A model generated the notes under the pieces. That model was not told where the DNA came from and made no database searches. It saw nothing but the letters and a program-made list of their open reading frames with translations. Of a DNA stretch of 26,645 nt, positions 8,506-15,722 are shown one piece after another. Made by a program: the position numbers and the translations under genes. The number at the start of each line of letters is the position of its first letter. Positions within the stretch are counted from its first letter, which is position 1. Source of the stretch: Nitrospira sp. UBA5699 (GTDB taxonomy: Bacteria > Nitrospirota > Nitrospiria > Nitrospirales > Nitrospiraceae); assembly GCA_002420105.1 (NCBI GenBank), contig DIHJ01000041.1, positions 7,355 to 33,999 of the forward strand, given 5' to 3'.

Positions 8506-9321
8506 GTGGCGTCCAATCCGAAAAGCGCCGCCAGCGCCATGGAAATCGACCGACTGGCCACGCAGTTGGCCAAAGATCCCCAATCCAAGGCCTTCCTGCC
8601 GCTCGCGGAAGAATACTGCAAGGTCGGCATGTGGGAAGAGGCGGTGGCCGTTCTCGAAGACGGCCTCAAGTACTATCCGGGGTTTATCACCGCCATGGTC
8701 GCCTTGGGGCGGGCGTACGATCAACTGAATCAGCCGACCAAGGCGAGGGCTGTGCTCGAAGCAGCCGTCAAACTCAGTCCCGAGAACCTCCGCGCGCACC
8801 GCACTTTGATCAAGATCTACAAGAGCCAGGGACTGACGGAAGAGGCGCACAAATCCTGCCGCGTCATCCTGGCCATGAACCCCCGTGATGAGGAAGCGCT
8901 GTCCGTCCAGGCGTCGCTCGGCGCCCCGGCCCCGTCGGAACCGGCGAACCCGCTCCAGGCTCAGAAATCTGCTCCGGCGTCACCTTCTTCGGCAGCGTCG
9001 CTCTCCGTCGCGAATCAGACGATGGCCGTTCAGGCGGCACCCGAAACAGCCGCGGAAGAGCGGCTTCACAATGATGAAGGACCGGTCGATGCGAGAGCCT
9101 TCCCGACCGGTACGGCCCTGGATCTTGTGGAGCCCGCTCCTCAAGAGAACAACGGCTCGCACCACGCGGAAGGTGTCATGGCCGCTCCTCGCGCCGAAGA
9201 TCCGGACTCCACCCCGGCATCGTCGCCGCATGCCGCGACTATCGCTCAATTGGAATCGTGGCTCCGGTCGATCGAACGGAGGCGCCGGGACCGTGCGATC
9301 CCCGGAGATCCCAACTCCTAA
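8506..9321 (+). CDS. Tetratricopeptide-repeat protein of unknown function
   Basis: A 271-residue soluble protein starting at GTG 8506, two bases after the coaBC stop, with GGAAGGA upstream. Residues about 30-130 form three TPR units (FLPLAEEYCKVGMWEEAVAV, MVALGRAYDQLNQPTKARAV and LIKIYKSQGLTEEAH), with an extra helical segment before them. A long Ala/Pro/Ser-rich linker follows (about 145-240), then a short helix LESWLRSIERRRRDR at the C-terminus. There is no signal peptide or catalytic motif. The layout suggests a scaffold whose terminal helix binds a partner; that is an inference. It is the last gene of the tsaD-to-TPR run, before a new promoter. Confidence 0.8.
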   Translation: MASNPKSAASAMEIDRLATQLAKDPQSKAFLPLAEEYCKVGMWEEAVAVLEDGLKYYPGFITAMVALGRAYDQLNQPTKARAVLEAAVKLSPENLRAHRTLIKIYKSQGLTEEAHKSCRVILAMNPRDEEALSVQASLGAPAPSEPANPLQAQKSAPASPSSAASLSVANQTMAVQAAPETAAEERLHNDEGPVDARAFPTGTALDLVEPAPQENNGSHHAEGVMAAPRAEDPDSTPASSPHAATIAQLESWLRSIERRRRDRAIPGDPNS

Positions 9322-9344
9322 AATTTTCAATACATTTCGATGGT

Positions 9345-9373
9345 TTGACCGCTCCGTAGCGGCCTGTTACAAT
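9345..9373 (+). promoter_or_regulatory. Sigma70-type promoter for the aroQ-efp-accBC run
   Basis: TTGACC at 9345-9350 and TACAAT at 9368-9373 are separated by exactly 17 bp, one mismatch from consensus in each box. Predicted transcription starts near 9380, giving a leader of about 58 bases to the aroQ ATG. It lies in the only sizeable gap between the TPR gene and aroQ. Confidence 0.75.
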
Positions 9374-9437
9374 GCCGCTCTGCTGACGCCGTCGACCGGG
9401 AAACACCGCACTATTCTTGAATGACGCCGACTGAGAC

Positions 9438-9932
9438 ATGCTACGGATACTCGTCTTACACGGTCCCAATCTCAACCTGCTCGGTACCAGGGAGCAGGCC
9501 GTCTACGGCACCCTGTCCCTCGATTCCCTCGATTCGATGCTGACGAAGCTGGCGGAAGAGCTGGCGGTGGCCGTCGATATCCGGCAATCGAACAGCGAGG
9601 GTGAACTGGTCACCTGGATTCAGGAAGCCGGAAGCGGGTTCGACGGGGTCATCATCAACCCCGCCGCCTATACGCACACGAGCGTCGCGATCCGGGATGC
9701 CGTGGCAGCGGTGGGGTTGCCGACGGTCGAGGTTCATCTCTCGAACATTCATCAACGCGAAGCGTTCCGCCATCAGTCCTATGTGGCCGGAGTCGCCCTG
9801 GGGCAGATTTCCGGCTTGGGGCCTACCGGCTACATGCTCGCCCTCAGGGGTCTGCATGAGCATTTGACGACCGGACGGAAATCCAGGAAGGCCGCGCCGG
9901 CACCGCGCCGGCAATCGAGCAGAATACGATAG
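9438..9932 (+). CDS. aroQ: 3-dehydroquinate dehydratase, type II
   Basis: Third step of the shikimate pathway. The 164-residue protein has the type II signatures: HGPNLNLLGTRE at residues 8-19, the active-site lid region ending in VYG, INPAAYTHTSVAIRDA and EVHLSNIHQREAFRH, with the conserved histidines and arginine. Residues after about 147 form a basic tail rich in Arg, Lys and Pro that the core fold does not need. It is the first gene behind the promoter at 9345-9373. In many bacteria aroQ is followed by an Xaa-Pro peptidase gene and then efp; here the peptidase is missing and efp follows after 52 bases. Confidence 0.95.
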   Translation: MLRILVLHGPNLNLLGTREQAVYGTLSLDSLDSMLTKLAEELAVAVDIRQSNSEGELVTWIQEAGSGFDGVIINPAAYTHTSVAIRDAVAAVGLPTVEVHLSNIHQREAFRHQSYVAGVALGQISGLGPTGYMLALRGLHEHLTTGRKSRKAAPAPRRQSSRIR

Positions 9933-9984
9933 CGGACCCACAGGCAGCATTTATCATAGAGCCGACAGGTGAAGGGAGTACCGA

Positions 9985-10545
9985 GTGATTTCCACGACTG
10001 ATTTTCGGGGCGGCGTGCGCTTACTGATCGACGGTGAACCGTTTTACATCGTCGAGTTTCAACACGTGAAACCGGGTAAAGGCGGGGCCTTCGTCCGGAC
10101 CAAGCTCAAGAGCTATATTTCCGGGAACGTGCTCGACCGCACGTTCCGCTCGGGCGAACGTTTTGAGGAACCGGATCTCGAAGAACGGGAGATGCAATTC
10201 CTCTATGCCACGGGGGACGATTACACCTTCATGGACACCGAAACCTACGAGCAGCTGACCTTCAACAAAAAACAGCTGGGCGACAATGCGGACCTGCTCA
10301 AAGAGAACATGATCGCGAAAATTCTCATCTACGAACACCGTCCGATCGACGTCGAACTGCCGATCTTCATCGAATTGAAGGTCGTGGATGCCGAACCGGG
10401 CGTACGCGGCGACACCGCTTCCGGCGGCACCAAACCCGCAATTGTCGAAACCGGGGCCACGATCAAAGTCCCGCTCTATCTGGAGGTCGGTACCGTGATC
10501 AAGATCGACACCCGCACCAGAGCCTACGTGGAGCGTGTCCGGTGA
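9985..10545 (+). CDS. efp: Elongation factor P
   Basis: Translation factor that relieves ribosome stalling at polyproline. It has 186 residues in the usual three-beta-barrel layout: KOW-like N domain with VKPGKGGAFVRTKLK, central domain YTFMDTETYEQL, and C-terminal OB domain ending GTVIKIDTRTRAYVERV. The tip-loop residue that is modified in other bacteria is Lys32 here (KPGKGGA), so a lysyl-type modification is possible, but no epmA or epmB is present in the window. The start is GTG at 9985, with AAGGGAG upstream. The stop overlaps the accB start by four bases (GTGA). Confidence 0.95.
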   Translation: MISTTDFRGGVRLLIDGEPFYIVEFQHVKPGKGGAFVRTKLKSYISGNVLDRTFRSGERFEEPDLEEREMQFLYATGDDYTFMDTETYEQLTFNKKQLGDNADLLKENMIAKILIYEHRPIDVELPIFIELKVVDAEPGVRGDTASGGTKPAIVETGATIKVPLYLEVGTVIKIDTRTRAYVERVR

Positions 10546-11114
10546 GCCGGAAGAAATCCCGTTCAGCCAAGACGCGCGGGACACCGATCGTGCTCCCTCA
10601 GTCGCTCCTGGGCTCGAAAAGTTCACCCGACGCCGGCGCGCTCGCCGCGGCGCAACACAAGCAGATCCAGGACATGATCGATCTGCTGAAGCGCAACCAT
10701 CTGACCGAATTGGAAATCGAGCGGGCGGGGGTCCGGATCCGGGTCCGGCACGAAGTCGCCGTCAAGACGGTCTCGGCGACCGTCACCGACCAGGGATCGG
10801 CCGGCGGTCCCGCGTTGTCCCAGCCGGCCGCACCGGCCAGCGTGCCGGCGGAAGACACGACCGGCCTGATCACGATCACGTCGCCGATCGTCGGAACGTT
10901 CTACCGATCCCCCTCTCCGGACGCCGACCCCTACGTCGAAGAAGGCGATTACGTGAAAAAGGGGCAGGTTCTGTGTATCGTGGAAGCCATGAAGCTGATG
11001 AACGAGATCGAATCGGAGGTGGACGGGCGCATCACCAAGATTCTCGTGGAGAGCACCAAGCCCGTTGAATACGGCCAGGCGCTCTTTCTCATCGACCCGA
11101 AAGCCACCCCGTAG
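10542..11114 (+). CDS. accB: Acetyl-CoA carboxylase biotin carboxyl carrier protein
   Basis: Carries biotin between biotin carboxylase and carboxyltransferase in malonyl-CoA synthesis. The C-terminal biotinyl domain contains EAMKLMNEI with the acceptor lysine at residue 151 of 190. The N-terminal part has the helix IQDMIDLLKRNHLTELEIE typical of AccB. About 40 residues before that helix are basic and not part of the usual domain; the GTG at 10542 is supported by its 4-base overlap with efp. A Pro/Ala linker joins the two halves. accC follows, but accA and accD are not in the window. Confidence 0.94.
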   Translation: MSRKKSRSAKTRGTPIVLPQSLLGSKSSPDAGALAAAQHKQIQDMIDLLKRNHLTELEIERAGVRIRVRHEVAVKTVSATVTDQGSAGGPALSQPAAPASVPAEDTTGLITITSPIVGTFYRSPSPDADPYVEEGDYVKKGQVLCIVEAMKLMNEIESEVDGRITKILVESTKPVEYGQALFLIDPKATP

Positions 11115-11147
11115 CGGCCTTTCTCATTCACACAGCGGAGTCATTGC

Positions 11148-12488
11148 GTGTTCAAGAAAGTCTTGGTTGCCAATCGGGGAGAGATCGCGCTTCGGGTCAT
11201 TCGCGCCTGCAAAGAGCTCGGCGTCAAGACCGTCGCCATCCATTCCGAAGCCGACGCGAACAGCCTGCACGCCCGAGCGGCGGACGAACGCATCTGCGTC
11301 GGTCCTCCGGAAGCCGCGTTGAGCTACCGCAACATTCCCAACGTCCTGAGCGCCGCGGAGATCACGGGCGCCGACGCCATCCATCCCGGCTACGGGTTCC
11401 TCTCCGAAAACGCCCATTTCGCGGAAGTCTGCGAATCCATCGGCGTAAAATTCATCGGGCCCACGTCCGAAAACATCGCGCTGATGGGCGACAAAGCCAA
11501 AGCGCGCGAGATCGTGGCGCGCCGCGGATTGCCCGTGACGCCCGGAAGCCCCGGCGAACTCAAGAGCGAGCAGGAGGCCCGCGAAGCGGCCGCCAAGATC
11601 GGCTATCCCGTCATCATCAAAGCCGCCGCCGGCGGCGGCGGGCGCGGCATGCGGGTCGTCAACAGCGCCGAAGAACTCGGACGGGCCTTTCAGGCGGCGC
11701 AGGCGGAAGCCAAATCGACGTTCGGCAACGACAGCGTCTATCTGGAACGGTACTTTCTGGAACCCCGCCACATCGAGGTTCAGATCGTCGCCGACCATCG
11801 CGGCCATGTGGTGCATCTAGGGGAACGGGACTGTTCCATTCAGCGGCGCCATCAAAAACTCGTGGAGGAAACGCCCTCGCCGGCCGTTGATGAAAAACTC
11901 CGCCGGGAAATCGGACGGGTCGCCGTCGAAGCCGTGAAAGCCGTGCATTACCGGAACGTCGGCACCGTCGAGTTCCTGCTCGACAAGGACCACAACTTTT
12001 TCTTCATGGAAGTGAACACGCGCATACAAGTCGAACACCCCATCACGGAGATGGTCACCGGCATCGACCTCATCAAGGAACAGATCCGGCTCGCCGACGG
12101 GCAGGCCCTGTCGTTCAAACAACAGGACATCCGCCTCAACGGACACAGCCTGGAATGCCGCATCAACGCCGAAGACCCTGAAAAATTCACCCCCTCGCCC
12201 GGCCTCATCACCCGATACAGCGCGCCGGGGGGATTCGGCGTACGCGTGGACTCCGCGATGGAATCACACGCGGTGGTCGTCCCGCATTACGATTCCATGA
12301 TCGCCAAGGTGATTACCCACGGCCGCGACCGGCAGGAAGCCATCGCCCGCATGCGCCGCGCGCTCGATGAATTCGTCATCGAAGGCATCAAGACCACCAT
12401 CCCGCTGCACAAACGCATCCTCAACGACCCCGACTTCCAGAAGGGCCACGTCTCCACCACGTTCCTGGAACGGTTTCTGGCCGGCTAG
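11148..12488 (+). CDS. accC: Acetyl-CoA carboxylase biotin carboxylase subunit
   Basis: ATP-dependent carboxylation of the biotin on AccB. The 446-residue protein has the N-terminal fold VLVANRGEIALRVIRACKELG, the ATP-grasp glycine loop KAAAGGGGRGMRVV, the catalytic stretch MEVNTRIQVEHPITEMVTG and LECRINAEDP, ending with the C-terminal domain. The start is GTG 11148 with a GGAG at 11137-11140. The gap from accB is 33 bases, so the pair is almost surely cotranscribed. Length matches standalone AccC, not the longer pyruvate or acyl-CoA carboxylases. Confidence 0.95.
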   Translation: MFKKVLVANRGEIALRVIRACKELGVKTVAIHSEADANSLHARAADERICVGPPEAALSYRNIPNVLSAAEITGADAIHPGYGFLSENAHFAEVCESIGVKFIGPTSENIALMGDKAKAREIVARRGLPVTPGSPGELKSEQEAREAAAKIGYPVIIKAAAGGGGRGMRVVNSAEELGRAFQAAQAEAKSTFGNDSVYLERYFLEPRHIEVQIVADHRGHVVHLGERDCSIQRRHQKLVEETPSPAVDEKLRREIGRVAVEAVKAVHYRNVGTVEFLLDKDHNFFFMEVNTRIQVEHPITEMVTGIDLIKEQIRLADGQALSFKQQDIRLNGHSLECRINAEDPEKFTPSPGLITRYSAPGGFGVRVDSAMESHAVVVPHYDSMIAKVITHGRDRQEAIARMRRALDEFVIEGIKTTIPLHKRILNDPDFQKGHVSTTFLERFLAG

Positions 12489-12523
12489 CCGGTTCCCTTT
12501 TCATCGCGCTACAATGGCGGCCC

Positions 12524-13162
12524 ATGGCCACCGACCGTCGGGCTGATCAACTGTCCGGTCTTTACGTCATCCTCGATCCGTCCGTGCGGGCCGATCGGTC
12601 GCTGCGCGCGGTGATGGCGCAGGCAGCCGAAGCCGGCGCAAGGATCTTCCAATACCGACACAAGACCGCCTCGATGAAGGAGGCCTATCCTGAAGCGTTG
12701 GCGCTGCGAGAGTCCGCTGCGAAACTCGGCGTCCTGTTCATCGTCAACGACCGTTGCGATCTGGCCCTGGCCGTCGATGCGGACGGCGTCCATCTCGGCC
12801 AGGACGATGTGCCCTACGCCGACGCGCGGAAGGTGATGGGACCGACCCGGATCATCGGCCTGTCCACCCACAACGCGGATCAGGTGCGGGAAGCCGACCG
12901 CCTCAAACCCGACTACATCGGCTTCGGACCGATCTTCAAGCCCGGCTCCAAGCAGGACCACGATCCGCTGGTCGGCGTCGAAGGACTCCGAAGGATCCGT
13001 CCGCTCACCTCGTTGCCCGTTTTCGCCATCGGCGGGATCACGGTGGACCGGGTCGCGGAGATCATGCAGGCGGGCGCCACCGGCATCGCCGTGATCTCGG
13101 CCCTGTTGACGGCGCCTGACGTCAAGCAGGCCGCGCATGCATTTATCGCGCGGATGCCTTGA
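12524..13162 (+). CDS. thiE: Thiamine-phosphate synthase
   Basis: Joins HMP diphosphate and the thiazole phosphate to give thiamine phosphate. The 212-residue TIM-barrel protein shows LYVILDP, the pyrophosphate-side region FQYRHKTAS, VNDRCDLALAVDADGVHLGQDD, STHN, YIGFGPIFKPGSK and FAIGGIT, all typical of ThiE. The usual QLRxK motif reads FQYRHK here. No Shine-Dalgarno stands at a useful distance. A TACAAT ends eight bases before the ATG, which would fit a leaderless transcript, but it lacks a recognisable -35. The 3' end overlaps the convergent bioD by 20 bases. Confidence 0.92.
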   Translation: MATDRRADQLSGLYVILDPSVRADRSLRAVMAQAAEAGARIFQYRHKTASMKEAYPEALALRESAAKLGVLFIVNDRCDLALAVDADGVHLGQDDVPYADARKVMGPTRIIGLSTHNADQVREADRLKPDYIGFGPIFKPGSKQDHDPLVGVEGLRRIRPLTSLPVFAIGGITVDRVAEIMQAGATGIAVISALLTAPDVKQAAHAFIARMP

Positions 13163-13871
13163 CCAGCCCGGTGAGTTTCGTCATGACGGCGCTTCGGGCC
13201 AACCGCACGACCGAGGGCCGAAACCGTCGGTCCAGCCCCGGCTCGTAGTGGAGGGGGCCCAACACGGGCACGCCCGCCTGCTTGCCGAGAATCGCGATCG
13301 TCGTCTTCTCCTGCACGCGTGCGAGCGCCGAGCGTACCGGTTGCGTCCGGTTCAGAACCAGTGCCACGATCGGGATTTTTTTCCGGCGGAGCGCGTCGAG
13401 CGTCAACAGCGCGTGGTTGATCCCCCCGAGCGCCGTCCGCCCGACCACGACCGCGGGGAGTTTCAAGCGGACGATCAGATCGCTGACATCGGCGCCGGGC
13501 GTGACCGGCACATGAACTCCGCCGACCCCTTCGACGACCACGCAGGCGTACCGATGGGAGAGGAGCTGATACACCTGTCTGATCACGTCCGGATTGATGA
13601 CGCGCCGTTCCGCCTGCGCCGCCGCAAGCGGAGCGACGGGCAACCCGAACGGATACGGGCAGATGGCTCCGAGAGCGTCCTCGCCGTCAATCATGGCACG
13701 TAACCGCGCGGCATCGGACTGCGCCGGTCTCGCCGGTCGAACTCCGGTCTCGATCGGTTTCATGACGCCGACAGCGAGTCCGCGCCTCTTCAATGCCAGC
13801 GCGAGCGCGGCCGCGACAACGGTCTTGCCGACTCCCGTATCGGTTCCGGTGACGAACACCCCGCGCGTCAT
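13143..13871 (-). CDS. bioD: Dethiobiotin synthetase
   Basis: ATP-dependent ring closure of 7,8-diaminopelargonate in biotin synthesis. From the ATG at 13871 the protein has 242 residues. It shows the P-loop GTDTGVGKT at residues 9-17, the substrate lysine in MKPIETG, SDAARL, the EGVGG loop (usually EGAGG) and GGINHALLTLDALR. An in-frame ATG at 13895 would add the basic octapeptide MAKKRSNS; I prefer 13871 because the family usually starts right before the FVTGTDT strand, but neither start has a strong ribosome binding site. It follows the SDR gene by 53 bases, probably in one transcript, and its 3' end overlaps thiE. Confidence 0.9.
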   Translation of the reverse strand: MTRGVFVTGTDTGVGKTVVAAALALALKRRGLAVGVMKPIETGVRPARPAQSDAARLRAMIDGEDALGAICPYPFGLPVAPLAAAQAERRVINPDVIRQVYQLLSHRYACVVVEGVGGVHVPVTPGADVSDLIVRLKLPAVVVGRTALGGINHALLTLDALRRKKIPIVALVLNRTQPVRSALARVQEKTTIAILGKQAGVPVLGPLHYEPGLDRRFRPSVVRLARSAVMTKLTGLVKASAR

Positions 13872-13924
13872 GCTGTTCGATCTCTTTTTCGCCATACGCG
13901 CTGTGCACCCGCTTCTGCGCACCG

Positions 13925-14701
13925 TCACAGATTCCGGCTGTCGCAATTCCAGACCTGGCCGGACACGTCCTTCGTTTGAGCCAGGTGCAGCACGGTGCGC
14001 GCCACCGCTTCGATCGACGGCGGGCGGCGCAGCGCATGATCGCTCCAGCCTCCGGACTCCGGCATGGCTCCCTCCGACAGGCCCGTGCGCTGCCAGCCCG
14101 GCAGCACCAGGTTCACACGAATGTTGTTCGGCCCCCATTCCCGGGCCGCGGTCTTTGCCAGACCGATCAGACCGGCCTTGGAGGCTGCGTAGGCCGCCTG
14201 GCCGATTGCCCCGTGAAATCCCGCATGGGACCCGACCAGGACAATCGACCCGTCCCCCCGGGCAAGAAGGGGAGGGGCCATCGCGCGCAGGCAGTGAAAC
14301 GGCCCCGTCAGGTTCGTCGCGATGACGTTGTTCCACTCATCGATGCCTTGCCGCAACAGCAGCCGGCTTGCGGCAAGGCCCGCGCCGCACACGAAGACCG
14401 ACGGGGTTCCCATCCGGCGGCAACAGGCCTCGACCATCTGCTGCACCGACTGCACTTCTCTGACGTCGGCCTGGAACAGCGCACCGGTGGCTCCCGCCGT
14501 CTCGATCCGCCGAAGCGTGTCCTCGGCCCCGGCTTTGTTCCGATGATAATGCACGCCCACCGACCATCCGGCAGCGGCAAATGCCAGGCTCACAGCCCGG
14601 CCGATTCCGCCCGATGCCCCCGTAACCAGGACCGTCAGCGGAGCGGGCCCCTCCGGCGCCTGTGCCGGTTCAGATGTCGGCTTGAAGCGGGTCCTGGGCA
14701 T
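13925..14701 (-). CDS. Short-chain dehydrogenase/reductase, FabG-like
   Basis: Rossmann-fold NAD(P)-dependent oxidoreductase, 258 residues. The cofactor loop TGASGGIG is at residues 27-34, and the catalytic Ser (VGSHAG) and Tyr-x3-Lys (YAASK) are present. The usual NNAG structural motif reads CGAG. It resembles 3-oxoacyl-ACP reductases, but the substrate cannot be read from sequence. Location directly upstream of bioD suggests, without proof, a role in making the biotin precursor. The ATG at 14701 has no Shine-Dalgarno. A promoter whose -10 ends nine bases before it implies a leaderless mRNA, and a longer TTG start at 14779 would lie upstream of that promoter. Confidence 0.85.
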   Translation of the reverse strand: MPRTRFKPTSEPAQAPEGPAPLTVLVTGASGGIGRAVSLAFAAAGWSVGVHYHRNKAGAEDTLRRIETAGATGALFQADVREVQSVQQMVEACCRRMGTPSVFVCGAGLAASRLLLRQGIDEWNNVIATNLTGPFHCLRAMAPPLLARGDGSIVLVGSHAGFHGAIGQAAYAASKAGLIGLAKTAAREWGPNNIRVNLVLPGWQRTGLSEGAMPESGGWSDHALRRPPSIEAVARTVLHLAQTKDVSGQVWNCDSRNL

Positions 14702-14710
14702 GCTGGAGGG

Positions 14711-14739
14711 ATTATGGTGACGCCGGCGGCTGAAGGCAA
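14711..14739 (-). promoter_or_regulatory. Promoter for the SDR-bioD transcript
   Basis: On the minus strand TTGCCT (14739-14734) and CATAAT (14716-14711) are separated by 17 bp. The predicted start of transcription is about 14704, three bases before the SDR ATG. Confidence 0.5.
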
Positions 14740-14763
14740 GTCCGGGGCTCGTTGGAACGCAGC

Positions 14764-14792
14764 TTGCTTGCCGCTGCAACCATCGCTATGGT
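14764..14792 (+). promoter_or_regulatory. Candidate promoter for the secreted-protein gene
   Basis: TTGCTT at 14764-14769 and TATGGT at 14787-14792 are separated by 17 bp. Transcription would start near 14799, leaving a leader of about 30 bases that contains the GGGAGG ribosome binding site of the gene at 14829. It diverges from the SDR promoter. Confidence 0.4.
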
Positions 14793-14828
14793 ACCGTCAC
14801 GGCTGGCTTGTTTCGGGAGGGTCGTGGC

Positions 14829-15722
14829 ATGCAGCTCGTTCGATTACAGATCAGCGCACTCCTTGCCGGCATCTTGACAATCTGTTTGCTGACGACGTCC
14901 CGGTCGCCCTCGTTCGCGGCCGAGGATACGAGCGGGATCTCCCAATCCTCCGATTACTTTCCGGATACGGTCGGAAGTCACTGGGAATACCGCGGACAGA
15001 TCACGGAAGGGCCGCTTCAGACGATCGAGCACAAGTACTTCACCAACGTTTCCTCGGTGGTGGGAACGAAAACCCTCAGGGGCATGACGGTCACGGTGTT
15101 TCACGACACCAATCCGGGCAATCACGGCCCCTCGGACAGTTTTTACCGACGGGACGTGGTGGGCATCGTGTACCACGGATCGGATCCGGGAACGCCGCTG
15201 GAAAAGCAACTGATTCCCTACCAGATCGTCCGGTTTCCCTTGCAGATCGCCGCGACGATCCAGCAGTTCGACAAGAAGGATCTCGACTTCGGCACGGACA
15301 TGGACCGTGACGGCGTGAACGAAAAGGTCGACGCGCACGGCACGTCCACCATCGCGGGACTGGAATCGGTCACGGTGCCGGCCGGCACGTTCAAGGACGC
15401 GGTGAAAGTCGAAGCGCGGATGCGGATGCGGATTCATCTCTCGGGCTCGACGAGAACGGCCACCGGAACCGACGTGATGACGGCATGGTTCGCAAAAGGA
15501 GTCGGTTTGGTGAAGTATGTCGAACGGCAGGAACTCTCCCCGGTGGAGGACCGCGGGGTCATCACGGAGATCATGGAAGAGCTCGAATCCTACGAGGTCA
15601 AGCCGCCGAAGCCTTCAATCGGCCGGGGCGAATCCGCGCCGGAGGGTCTGCTCGCTGACGATCCTCGCGACCACGAACTGCAGCAAGTAGTCCTCGCCTC
15701 CCGCCTTCATACCGACTCCTGA
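14829..15722 (+). CDS. Secreted protein of unknown function, YFP-VGSHW-Y type
   Basis: A 297-residue protein with an N-terminal signal peptide: basic start, a hydrophobic core over about residues 8-24 and a likely cleavage after SFAA near residue 31. The mature part begins with YFPDTVGSHWEYRG and contains VTVPAGTFKDAVKVE and WFAKGVGLVKYVE, a pattern I associate with small secreted beta-rich domains (DUF3108/TapB-like), function unknown. The start at 14829 is set by GGGAGG at 14817-14822. The last 36 codons run antisense over the end of putA, and this C-terminal tail looks like added rather than domain sequence. It stands alone between divergent and convergent genes. Confidence 0.8.
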   Translation: MQLVRLQISALLAGILTICLLTTSRSPSFAAEDTSGISQSSDYFPDTVGSHWEYRGQITEGPLQTIEHKYFTNVSSVVGTKTLRGMTVTVFHDTNPGNHGPSDSFYRRDVVGIVYHGSDPGTPLEKQLIPYQIVRFPLQIAATIQQFDKKDLDFGTDMDRDGVNEKVDAHGTSTIAGLESVTVPAGTFKDAVKVEARMRMRIHLSGSTRTATGTDVMTAWFAKGVGLVKYVERQELSPVEDRGVITEIMEELESYEVKPPKPSIGRGESAPEGLLADDPRDHELQQVVLASRLHTDS

